Part shown: positions 7,560 to 14,638 of the stretch, one piece after another
How positions within the stretch are numbered: position 1 is the stretch's first letter
How the letters are laid out: each line of letters begins with the position of its first letter
Position numbers and translations under genes: made by a program
The notes under the pieces: generated by a model
Databases searched by the model: none
Seen by the model: the letters and a program-made list of their open reading frames with translations, nothing else
Told to the model about the DNA's origin: nothing
Assembly (NCBI GenBank): GCA_038531315.1
Contig: JBCBBT010000047.1
Location: forward strand, 1-26,743
DNA length: 26,743 nt
From: JAJFFW01 sp038531315
GTDB lineage: Bacteria > Pseudomonadota > Alphaproteobacteria > Caulobacterales > Parvularculaceae
Direction of reading: 5' to 3'

Positions 7560-8159
7560 ATGTCTGATACGCTCGATGCGCCGCGCGCGAAATTTAATGC
7601 GATGACCGAAGGCACACAGGAAGACTGGCAGATTATCGCCAGCCAATATCTTCCGTTTGCAGCGACCGGCGGCAAGCGCGTCCTCGAACATCTGAAGTTA
7701 CTCGCGGGCGATTACGGCGGCTTTAAAGTCGACCGGTTGACCCATTGCCTGCAAACAGCCACGCGCGCGCACCGCGACGGGCGCGACGATGAATACACCG
7801 TGTGCGCCCTGTTACACGATATTGGCGACACGCTCGGCGCTTATAATCATCCCGATATCGCCGCTGCGATCCTGAAGCCGTTTGTATCAGAAGCAAATCA
7901 CTGGATGGTGGCCCATCACGGAATATTTCAGGGGTATTACTATTTCCACTATCTCGGCATGGATCGGGACCAGCGCGACGAATTGAAAGATCACCCGCAT
8001 TTTGATTATACGGCTGAGTTCTGCGCAAAGTACGATCAGAACTCTTTTGATCCTGATTACGACACCATGCCGCTTGAAGCATTTGAGCCGATGGTGATGA
8101 CGCTCTTTCAGGCGCCCAAACAGGGCATGTTGGCGGGGCCGGCTGCGAACGCCAGTTGA
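7560..8159 (+). CDS. HD-domain protein resembling PhnZ/MIOX-type diiron oxygenases
   Basis: A 199-residue HD-superfamily protein. Candidate metal ligands are His62 (LTHCLQTA), the pair His86-Asp87 (ALLHDIGD), His97 (YNHPDIAA), His119/His120 (VAHHGIFQ) and Asp159 (KYDQNSFDP). The HDIGD spacing and the late Asp in an aromatic-rich context resemble mixed-valent diiron oxygenases such as PhnZ (2-amino-1-hydroxyethylphosphonate oxygenase) and myo-inositol oxygenase more than nucleotide phosphohydrolases. No phosphonate or inositol genes lie nearby, so the substrate is open. ATG 7560 has GTGAGGG just upstream. The gene is 60 bp after the sulfotransferase and converges with the DUF4345 gene, with 7 bp between the stops. 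Confidence 0.78.
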   Translation: MSDTLDAPRAKFNAMTEGTQEDWQIIASQYLPFAATGGKRVLEHLKLLAGDYGGFKVDRLTHCLQTATRAHRDGRDDEYTVCALLHDIGDTLGAYNHPDIAAAILKPFVSEANHWMVAHHGIFQGYYYFHYLGMDRDQRDELKDHPHFDYTAEFCAKYDQNSFDPDYDTMPLEAFEPMVMTLFQAPKQGMLAGPAANAS

Positions 8160-8166
8160 TTTTGAT

Positions 8167-8550
8167 TTACCGGCGGTGCGCAGCCGACAAGAGCAGCGTT
8201 AGGAAAAGCGCGGCGGTCACTGCCTCGAAAACCGCATAAGCGAGCAACGTATTAGATGGCGCACCCTCTGAGGGCCACGCGAGAATACGGCCCAGCGCAT
8301 AGCCGCCCGTGTAGACAAACAGCACGAATAAGGCGGGTCGGGCGAGCGTCGTTTGTATTGTTGCGGCGAGGCAAAAAAGGCCGATACCGAGGCTGACGCC
8401 GCCGTAATTGCTCCGTAACTCATAGATGCCGTCACGTGAAATCGCGACAGCGCCGATCATTTTGGTTAAGCTGTCCGGATTGATAAGAACAAAAGCGCCA
8501 AAGCCTAAAAAAAGGACTGCGTAAAGACCGACGAACAGGCGTAGCAACAT
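8167..8550 (-). CDS. DUF4345-type small integral membrane protein
   Basis: A 127-residue protein with four predicted membrane helices: LRLFVGLYAVLFLGFGAFVL, a second around YGGVSLGIGLFCLAATI, a third in ALFVLFVYTGGYALGRILA and a fourth in AVFEAVTAALFLTLLLSA. The pattern INPDSLTKMIG after helix 1, then ELRSNYGGVSLGIGLF, is characteristic of DUF4345. No activity is known. AGGGA lies 5 bases before the ATG. It is on the same strand as the upstream sulfotransferase-like gene but 126 bp away, so linkage to that operon is uncertain. Confidence 0.8.
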   Translation of the reverse strand: MLLRLFVGLYAVLFLGFGAFVLINPDSLTKMIGAVAISRDGIYELRSNYGGVSLGIGLFCLAATIQTTLARPALFVLFVYTGGYALGRILAWPSEGAPSNTLLAYAVFEAVTAALFLTLLLSAAHRR

Positions 8551-8676
8551 GGCGTTCCCTCGCAGATAATGCTTGTGATCTGGCGTAAGCTAAAGCGGGT
8601 TTCAACTTTTCGAAACAAGATTACGCCGGCTTTGCGCGGCGCCGGGCAAATTCGAATTATGTAGATAGGCTATTGT

Positions 8677-9423
8677 TCAAGTGGTAGCATCTGCGAGCGT
8701 CAGGCGCGCTTCGAATAGCGCTTCATAGTCATCCGTACACGCTGCGGCGATTTCGTCAAGCTCTTTGCTCAGGGAAACAGGGCGGTCCTTATAGGGCTTG
8801 AACCCAGTCGAATTGAGCACGGCGTCGTACCAGTGCGGGGCCCAGACGCCGTCGCTTTCTCTCGGTCCGGACCGCCATGATAGCATTTCCTTTCTGAACG
8901 GAATATGGAGGGCGCCGCACAACGCGCTCAGCATGGCTTCGGGATTTTTCAAGATATCGGCGGCGTCAACAACGGGACAGGGCAGGTTCCGCGCCGTCAT
9001 ATGCTGATGAATGCGCCGTTGTATGATGAGGCTTTGGGCGATGGGCGCCACATCTTCATATTTTTTCACATAGGACGCGACCATCGCGCGCGGGTTCCTG
9101 ATCAGTAGGAAAGGCCGGCATTCTTCGAGCCAATCGAAGGGCCCCTCCTGATCGGCGGCGTGGTAGGCGATCACCTTGTGAAAATAAATCGGCTCACCGC
9201 CGGGCGCCGGTCCCGTCAATAAGGAGACGACCGACCGCCAGTCCGTCGGCAGAGCGGCGAGTATGTCGTCGCGCATCGGATGGCTGGCGCCGGAAACGTT
9301 CAGGTAATAAGCGTAAAAAGGCTCATCGATGACCGCCGTATCGGGCCGGCTTTCAAAGCTGCGCATCATCGTCGTCGAGATATTGCGCGGCCCGGCCCAC
9401 ATGGAGATGCGCGTTGAGGTCAT
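8677..9423 (-). CDS. Sulfotransferase-like P-loop protein paired with class IV aminotransferase
   Basis: A 248-residue P-loop protein. The start ISMWAGPRNISTTMMRSF is a sulfotransferase-type phosphate loop lacking the usual Lys (GPRN-ST instead of K-G-T). A DEPFYAYYL motif follows, then the second phosphate-binding element FLLIRNPRAMVASY. The C-terminal third has CPVVDAADILKNPEAML and DGVWAPHWYDAVLNSTGF. The same N-terminal pattern (W-x-x-PR-x-x-ST followed by DEP-x-YA) is what I recall from the N-terminal domain of plant branched-chain-aminotransferase-like proteins. Its start lies 2 bp after the stop of the aminotransferase gene, so translation is probably coupled. Sulfonation itself is not shown; the role could be acceptor recognition or sulfate/phosphate handling. 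Confidence 0.82.
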   Translation of the reverse strand: MTSTRISMWAGPRNISTTMMRSFESRPDTAVIDEPFYAYYLNVSGASHPMRDDILAALPTDWRSVVSLLTGPAPGGEPIYFHKVIAYHAADQEGPFDWLEECRPFLLIRNPRAMVASYVKKYEDVAPIAQSLIIQRRIHQHMTARNLPCPVVDAADILKNPEAMLSALCGALHIPFRKEMLSWRSGPRESDGVWAPHWYDAVLNSTGFKPYKDRPVSLSKELDEIAAACTDDYEALFEARLTLADATT

Positions 9424-9425
9424 CG

Positions 9426-10358
9426 CTATCGTCCCGCTTGCGCTTCTTGCTCGATGCGTCGGCGATAGCGGTCCTGAAGGCGCTTTGTCGTCTCGCCGCG
9501 ACCTTCGGAAATTTTTCTGCCGTCAATATCGAACACCGGCGTTAAGCCGGCGAAGGTTCCCGTAATGAAGGCTTCCTCGGCGCCGTAGACATCAGTCAAT
9601 GAGAAGTTCTTCTCGCGCACAGTCATGCCGGCCTCACGCGCAATCTCGATGATCGCGCCGCGCGTAATCCCGCCGAGGCAAAAGTCGCCCGTCGAAGTCC
9701 AGATTTCACCGCGGCGTACGATAAAAAAATGCGTTGAGTTGCATGTTGCGACAAACCCCTGCGGGTCGAGCATTAACGCCTCGTCGGCGCCGGCTTTCGC
9801 CGCCTGGATGCAGGCCATGATGCAATTGAGTTTCGAATGGGAATTCAGTTTCTGATCCTGAACGTCGGGATAGCCGCGCCGGACGTGGACCGTGAACAGG
9901 CGAACGCCCTTCTCGGCGGTGGCGGCGAGCGGCTTCTTGAATTCGGGGATGATAACAATTGTCGGCGGCGTGATCGTGGCGCGCGGATCCTGATAGGGGG
10001 TCGCCTTGACGCCGCGCGAGACCATGAGGCGGATGTGGACGCCGTCATGGGCCTCATTCGCATCAAGGCAGCGGTAAAGCCGTTCGGCGAGTGCTGTGCG
10101 TGTCAGGGTGAGGTCGAAATCGAGCGTCTTTGCGCCCTCATAGAGACGGTCGAGGTGGCGGTGCAGAAAAACGATGACGCCCTTGCCGTCTGGACCCGTA
10201 TGGACGCGCAAGCCCTCCCAGACGCCGTCGCCGAGCACGAATCCGGAATCGAACACCGACACTTTGGCGTCGGGCCGGCTGACCAGATCGCCGTTGATAT
10301 CGATCAAAATGTCAGCGTTTCGCGGGTCGTCCTCATAGGCGTGCGTGGAATTTGTCAT
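9426..10358 (-). CDS. Class IV PLP aminotransferase (BCAT/D-AAT/ADCL fold)
   Basis: A 310-residue fold-type IV PLP enzyme. Visible hallmarks are the N-terminal SVFDSGFVLGDGVWEGLR, the PLP lysine in LNSHSKLN (Lys176), DEALMLDPQGFV, GGITRG and the late EEAFITGTFAGLTPV. Length and layout match branched-chain or D-amino-acid aminotransferases. The segment that normally supplies the Glu contacting the pyridine nitrogen (GYISEGAGENLF in E. coli IlvE) reads GFVATCNSTHFF here, with Thr205 in place of that Glu. The substrate is therefore not safely branched-chain. It lies between the indoleamine dioxygenase (119 bp upstream) and the sulfotransferase-like gene (2 bp downstream). Confidence 0.88.
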   Translation of the reverse strand: MTNSTHAYEDDPRNADILIDINGDLVSRPDAKVSVFDSGFVLGDGVWEGLRVHTGPDGKGVIVFLHRHLDRLYEGAKTLDFDLTLTRTALAERLYRCLDANEAHDGVHIRLMVSRGVKATPYQDPRATITPPTIVIIPEFKKPLAATAEKGVRLFTVHVRRGYPDVQDQKLNSHSKLNCIMACIQAAKAGADEALMLDPQGFVATCNSTHFFIVRRGEIWTSTGDFCLGGITRGAIIEIAREAGMTVREKNFSLTDVYGAEEAFITGTFAGLTPVFDIDGRKISEGRGETTKRLQDRYRRRIEQEAQAGR

Positions 10359-10477
10359 TGGCGGCCGTCATCGTTCAGTGAAGATGCGCGGACAATAGAC
10401 TGATCCTCCAGAGCTTTGAAGCAAGACCTTTCTTGTCTGTGCGAGCATTGATTGCTGACGGGCGCGGCGCCAGCCGA

Positions 10478-11668
10478 TTAGCCGAGGCGATCGCCGAGCA
10501 ATTGCGCTTCGGACTCGTCGCGATGTTTTTTGAGATACTTCATAAATGGCGTGCCGCCGGTGCCGACATCGGCGTCATTACCCGCGCCGCCTTTGCTCTG
10601 TTTGTTGATATAGCTGGCGGCGTATTCAAGATGGCGCGTTCTGAAGCGCGCAACCGCATTCAGGATTTCGTTATAGGCCTCCTTGAGCGCAGGCGCGCCG
10701 GCGGCCGCGGCGACATCTCTTAGGGATGATCGGGCGGCGACGGCGTCGATGAATTGGCGATGGGCGGGCGGGCGGTAGATGTGAAGTTCACGCAGAAAGC
10801 GGCGCAAGGGGTCGTCCTTGTGCGATACGCCAAGAAGCGCGTCCATCGCGGGCACGATGCTCGACTGCGAGCCCGTCTGTCCACGGAACGCCTGCGGCTT
10901 GCCGCCATAGGCGTCAACGCCTTCATAGATAAGCCCGTCGCCCAGCGCCGGGTTGTCCTTCCAGCCGTGAATGTAAGGGCGCACGCGATGAAAATAGACA
11001 TATGGATCGCAAAAATCAGGCATTCGGTCGAAGATCGCGTTCATATCGCTCCAGACCGGCGCCATTTCCTCGAGAAGCCGCGCGCATTCGCTCGCGTCGC
11101 CGGTGTCTGCGGCGTCCATGAGAGCGGGAAAGAGCCCGAGCGCAGCGCCCGCGCGCGCCTCGATCGCCACGTGAATAAGGACAAACCAGCTCTCGTCGAG
11201 GCCTTCGGCAAAATGCTGGATCATGTGAATATTATCGAGCGAAATCGGCTTGTCGGCTTCGAGCAATCCCCAGTTATCGAGAACATAGGAAGAGTACGGA
11301 AGAAGCGGTTGTTGACCCAAATGGTCGGCGAGCGCGACAATCGGGACCGCCAGCGCTTCCGGCAAGTGTTTCGGCGCATCGGGCGCACCCCAGACATAAG
11401 CCTGGACGAGAAACGAATAGCGCACCATCGCCATGCGCGCCTGTGCGTCGCTCATGCCTTCGAGCACGACGCCAAGATTGACCCGGGGCAGATTTTCAAG
11501 CCAGCGGCGCAACCCGGCTGACAGCATCTGTTTTGGCAACATCTCCCCCGCCTCAACGATGGGGTCGAGTTCCGCCGGCAATTTCACATCATCAGGGTTG
11601 AACCGGGCGAGAAACCCGCGCTCTGCGGAAACGTCGAAGTCTTCAAGCTTGAACTGGGCTGAGGCCAT
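10478..11668 (-). CDS. Indoleamine 2,3-dioxygenase family heme protein
   Basis: A 396-residue heme dioxygenase of the IDO family, which opens the indole ring of tryptophan to N-formylkynurenine. Supporting segments are LPYSSYVLDNWGL, FFLIHVAIEA-like WFVLIHVAIEARAG, the distal-pocket stretch FRGQTGSQSSIVPAMDALLG, and RFRTRHLEYAASYI, whose His346 is the expected proximal heme ligand (the same number as in human IDO1). No signal peptide is present. AGGA lies about 10 bases before the ATG. Most bacteria that use this route carry tryptophan 2,3-dioxygenase instead, and no formamidase or kynureninase is in the window. Two palindromes lie directly upstream. It is the first gene of a likely operon with the aminotransferase and sulfotransferase-like genes. 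Confidence 0.92.
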   Translation of the reverse strand: MASAQFKLEDFDVSAERGFLARFNPDDVKLPAELDPIVEAGEMLPKQMLSAGLRRWLENLPRVNLGVVLEGMSDAQARMAMVRYSFLVQAYVWGAPDAPKHLPEALAVPIVALADHLGQQPLLPYSSYVLDNWGLLEADKPISLDNIHMIQHFAEGLDESWFVLIHVAIEARAGAALGLFPALMDAADTGDASECARLLEEMAPVWSDMNAIFDRMPDFCDPYVYFHRVRPYIHGWKDNPALGDGLIYEGVDAYGGKPQAFRGQTGSQSSIVPAMDALLGVSHKDDPLRRFLRELHIYRPPAHRQFIDAVAARSSLRDVAAAAGAPALKEAYNEILNAVARFRTRHLEYAASYINKQSKGGAGNDADVGTGGTPFMKYLKKHRDESEAQLLGDRLG

Positions 11669-11674
11669 GGCTTT

Positions 11675-11690
11675 TTAATCCTACGATTAA
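11675..11690. promoter_or_regulatory. Short palindrome over the IDO ribosome-binding site
   Basis: A perfect 6-bp inverted repeat, TTAATC-N4-GATTAA, lies in the leader of the dioxygenase gene. Read on the minus strand, the AGGA ribosome site is partly inside its right arm. It could be a second protein-binding site or a weak RNA hairpin covering the ribosome site; the A/T-rich arms make a stable hairpin unlikely. Confidence 0.4.
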
Positions 11691-11713
11691 GTGTTCCACG
11701 ATATGGAACACTT
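11689..11713. promoter_or_regulatory. 10-bp perfect inverted repeat upstream of IDO, candidate operator
   Basis: AAGTGTTCCA, five bases (CGATA), then TGGAACACTT: two perfect 10-bp arms centred 33 bp upstream of the dioxygenase ATG. The size, symmetry and GTTCC/GGAAC core are like operators bound by dimeric regulators such as the IclR family. It lies where a promoter for the minus-strand operon would be, so a repressor is the simplest reading. No regulator gene is adjacent, and assignment to a family is inference. Confidence 0.65.
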
Positions 11714-11892
11714 TTACCTGACGCGCTGCCCCGCGTCCAGCAAAAACCGTCCGCGCCGTCAGACGCTTTCGCTGCGCGGCATGCGCACCGTCGCGCCGCC
11801 TCGGCGTTTACTTCGCCTTCTGTGGCCTATCTCACATGCGGCCGGGCGAGACGCCTTTAGGCTCGCACCCATCGACCTTGGGGGAGGCGTCA

Positions 11893-12663
11893 ATGACAGA
11901 TTTCGTGATCTTGCTGTTCGGGCCGTTTGTTTTGGGCCTTGCGTTTTCCTACGCCGGGGCGACGACTTTTGAATCTTTTTTTCACGATCAGATTCTGGAT
12001 ATTTCGAAAGAACGCGCCGCCCTGTTCTACCGTTTACGGAAGATCGCGCCAGGCTTTTGGAACATTCACGTCGCGCACGGCGTTCTCCACCATCACAAGA
12101 CTTTCAAATCCTCCTATGCGCGCCAGTTTGATGAGCCGGGTGAGCGCGCACGATTGATCACGCAATTGCGGCGCGGCTTTTCCGACAGGACTGTCGAAGA
12201 CTTCTGCAAAAGCAAGTTCGGCGCATCATTCACGCCCAAGGGCTATATCTTTTACGGATTTCCGATTTATGCGCCGCCGCTCGTCAGCGCGTTTTTCTTA
12301 CCGCCGATCAGCGTCGCAGCCATTGCGCTCGCATCGATGATTGCAGCCAGTCCGTTTTTCATTTTCTCGCGCTGGGCTCATCCGTTCATGCATATGAGGT
12401 TTGCGGAAATGTCCGACCGCGCGCCGCGCTGGATACGCATTATTCTGTCCAGCGATTATGGCGTCGCGATCAGGATTTCCCATTGGGTGCACCATCGCCA
12501 TCCGCGTTACAATCTGAACCTGCAATACGGCGCTGACCTCATTCGCGGGCGCTTCAGGGCGCCGAGTGCGACAGAATATGACGCGATGGTCCGCGACGGC
12601 GTCATCGAGCCGCGCCACCGGCGACGTTTTGAAGGGCGCCGATTCCTGCTACACCCATTTTAA
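11893..12663 (+). CDS. Fatty acid hydroxylase/sterol desaturase-like His-box membrane protein
   Basis: A 256-residue protein with an N-terminal membrane helix (FVILLFGPFVLGLAFSYAG) and a hydrophobic central region (YAPPLVSAFFLPPISVAAIA onward). It has His clusters typical of non-heme diiron membrane hydroxylases and desaturases: HVAHGVLHHH, HPFMHM and HWVHHRHPRYN. The spacing of HGVLHH and HWVHH fits the H-x3-HH and H-x2-HH boxes. The substrate is probably a lipid but is unknown. ATG 11893 is preceded by a very strong GGGGAGG ribosome site; an in-frame ATG at 11836 lacks one. It diverges from the dioxygenase gene and is followed after 37 bp by the PKHD hydroxylase. Confidence 0.82.
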   Translation: MTDFVILLFGPFVLGLAFSYAGATTFESFFHDQILDISKERAALFYRLRKIAPGFWNIHVAHGVLHHHKTFKSSYARQFDEPGERARLITQLRRGFSDRTVEDFCKSKFGASFTPKGYIFYGFPIYAPPLVSAFFLPPISVAAIALASMIAASPFFIFSRWAHPFMHMRFAEMSDRAPRWIRIILSSDYGVAIRISHWVHHRHPRYNLNLQYGADLIRGRFRAPSATEYDAMVRDGVIEPRHRRRFEGRRFLLHPF

Positions 12664-12700
12664 CGCGGGCGCTGCGAGCCCGCTTGGCAAGGCGGTGGGC

Positions 12701-13363
12701 ATGATAACGCAGCTTGGCGATTTTTTGACGCAAGACGAAGTCGCGGCCGTCGAGGCCCGCCTCGATAACGCCGCGCTGTGGGAAGACGGCGGCAAGACCG
12801 CCGACGGGCGCGCGCAGGAGGCGAAAAACAACCTGCAGGCAAAAATGTCAGCGCCCGACGTCAAGGAAGCGATCAAGCTCGTCCACGCCGCCTTTAACCG
12901 CAATATGTTGCTAAGGGCGCTGACGCGGCCTGCGACGATCGTGAAAGTGATGTTCAATCGCTATGACGAGGGTATGGAATACGGCGCGCATGTCGACAAG
13001 CCCTATATGGATAATATCCGTACGGATATCTCATTCACTGTCTTTCTCTCCGGTCCATCTGACTATGACGGCGGCGCGTTGATGATCGACGGCGTGTCGG
13101 GCGGTGCGCGCGTAAAGTCTGACAGCGGGTCCATTGTGGTTTACCCGTCGAACCATCTTCACTGGGTTGAAAAAGTCTCGCGCGGGTCGCGTCTGGCGGC
13201 GGTCGGCTGGATCAAAAGCAATGTGCGCTCGCCGGAACAGCGCGCGTTGTTGTTCGATATTGATCGCGCGCTCGCAGAGTTGCAGCCGGTGGGCAATATC
13301 GACAAAACCAAGGACAGGTTGGAAAATCTGCGCAACGGTTTGTTGCGGATGTGGGGCGAGTAA
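12701..13363 (+). CDS. PKHD-type Fe(II)/2-oxoglutarate hydroxylase (PiuC/YbiX-like)
   Basis: A 220-residue protein close to the usual 225 of the family. The jelly-roll metal site is visible: FNRYDEGMEYGAHVDKPYM gives His97 and Asp99, and NHLHWVEKVSRGSR gives His154 and Arg164 (2-oxoglutarate). Other family landmarks are AKNNLQ, TDISFTVFLS, DYDGGALMI and the C-terminal LENLRNGLLRMWGE. Homologues often sit beside TonB-dependent siderophore receptors, but none is present here. The substrate is not established. ATG 12701 fits the family N-terminus (MITQLGDFLTQDEV); the longer open frame upstream overlaps the preceding gene and is not conserved. mtnA follows after 15 bp. Confidence 0.92.
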   Translation: MITQLGDFLTQDEVAAVEARLDNAALWEDGGKTADGRAQEAKNNLQAKMSAPDVKEAIKLVHAAFNRNMLLRALTRPATIVKVMFNRYDEGMEYGAHVDKPYMDNIRTDISFTVFLSGPSDYDGGALMIDGVSGGARVKSDSGSIVVYPSNHLHWVEKVSRGSRLAAVGWIKSNVRSPEQRALLFDIDRALAELQPVGNIDKTKDRLENLRNGLLRMWGE

Positions 13364-13378
13364 AAGGAACGCTATTCG

Positions 13379-14467
13379 ATGCGGATTGATGGCAAAGCCT
13401 ATCGCACCATCTGGACCGGCGACGACGGCAAAAGCGCGACGATCATCGATCAAACGCGGCTTCCTTTCGCGACCGAGTTTGTCAGGCTCGAAACGCTAGA
13501 AGATGCGGCGCATGCGATTGAGGTGATGCAGGTGCGCGGTGCGCCGTGTATTGGCGCGACAGCCGCCTACGGCATGTTTCTCGGGCTGTGCGAGGATGAC
13601 AGCGATCAGGGGCTGGCGCGCGCCGCTGAGCGCCTCGCACGCACGCGCCCCACGGCGGTGAACCTCCATTGGGCGATTGAAGAAATTACCAGGGCGGCGT
13701 CTTCACAGCCGCGCGAGACCCGCGCGGCGGCGGCGCTCGAACGCGCTGAAGCGATTTGCGACGAGGATGTTGAGATCTGCAAAAATATCGGCCGCCACGG
13801 GCTTGACCTCATTGAGGCCATCGCCGCACAGAAATCGGGACCGGTCAATATCCTGACCCATTGCAACGCAGGCTGGCTGGCGACCGTCGATTGGGGCACG
13901 GCGACGGCGCCGATTTACATGGCGCACGACAAGGGCATTGACATTCACGTCTGGGTCGATGAAACGCGGCCGCGCAATCAGGGCGCTTCCCTGACAGCGT
14001 TCGAGTTTGGCGCTCATGGCGTTCCGCATACGGTGATTGTGGACAACGCCGGCGGGCATTTGATGCAACACGGGCAGGTCGATCTTTGCCTTGTGGGCAC
14101 AGACAGGACGACGCGTGCAGCCGATGTCGCCAACAAGATCGGCACCTATCTGAAAGCGCTTGCGGCGAAGGACAATGGCGTTCCATTTTATGTGGCGTTG
14201 CCCTCGACAACCATCGACTGGGCGATCAGCGACGGCGTTAGCGACATTCCCATTGAGGAACGCGATGCGCGCGAAGTGACACATGTATCGGGCCGTCTCG
14301 AAAACGGCCGGGTCGCGACAGTCGACATCGTCGCGTCGGGGAGCCCGGCCGCAAATTACGCTTTCGATGTGACCCCGGCGCGCCTGGTAACCGGTCTGAT
14401 CACCGAGCGCGGGGTATGCGCGGCGAGCGAAACGAGTTTAGCGGCGCTGTTTCCCGAGAAAAGTTAA
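13379..14467 (+). CDS. mtnA: S-methyl-5-thioribose-1-phosphate isomerase
   Basis: A 362-residue enzyme of the methionine salvage pathway that converts methylthioribose-1-phosphate to methylthioribulose-1-phosphate. It belongs to the eIF2B-like isomerase family. Catalytic residues are visible as Cys162 in LTHCNAGWLATVDWGTA and Asp242 in GTDRTTRAADVANKIGTY. Other family landmarks are QVRGAPCIGATAAYG, RPTAVNLHWAI and VDETRPRNQGASLTAFE. AAGGA lies before ATG 13379. The other salvage genes (mtnB, C, D, K, P) are not in the window. It follows the PKHD hydroxylase by 15 bp on the same strand. Confidence 0.95.
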   Translation: MRIDGKAYRTIWTGDDGKSATIIDQTRLPFATEFVRLETLEDAAHAIEVMQVRGAPCIGATAAYGMFLGLCEDDSDQGLARAAERLARTRPTAVNLHWAIEEITRAASSQPRETRAAAALERAEAICDEDVEICKNIGRHGLDLIEAIAAQKSGPVNILTHCNAGWLATVDWGTATAPIYMAHDKGIDIHVWVDETRPRNQGASLTAFEFGAHGVPHTVIVDNAGGHLMQHGQVDLCLVGTDRTTRAADVANKIGTYLKALAAKDNGVPFYVALPSTTIDWAISDGVSDIPIEERDAREVTHVSGRLENGRVATVDIVASGSPAANYAFDVTPARLVTGLITERGVCAASETSLAALFPEKS

Positions 14468-14638
14468 GCGGCGGGTTTTCGGGCACGCGCTCCAGGCCGA
14501 CCGAAAGCGCGCATCGCTGAGAGCTTGGATTGATCGACCGCCGGAACGCCTGATCTTCTGCGCCTCGGTTCCCGTAATGCCTCCTGCCGGCAACGCAGCG
14601 CGCGATGCAGAACACATTCTCGAAGGATTGTCGCCTTA

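Noticed and set aside
11691..11972. Plus-strand frame starting in the palindrome upstream of the membrane hydroxylase
   Set aside because: Its start lies inside the palindrome, it has no ribosome site, the product is Arg-rich, and it overlaps the well-supported start at 11893.
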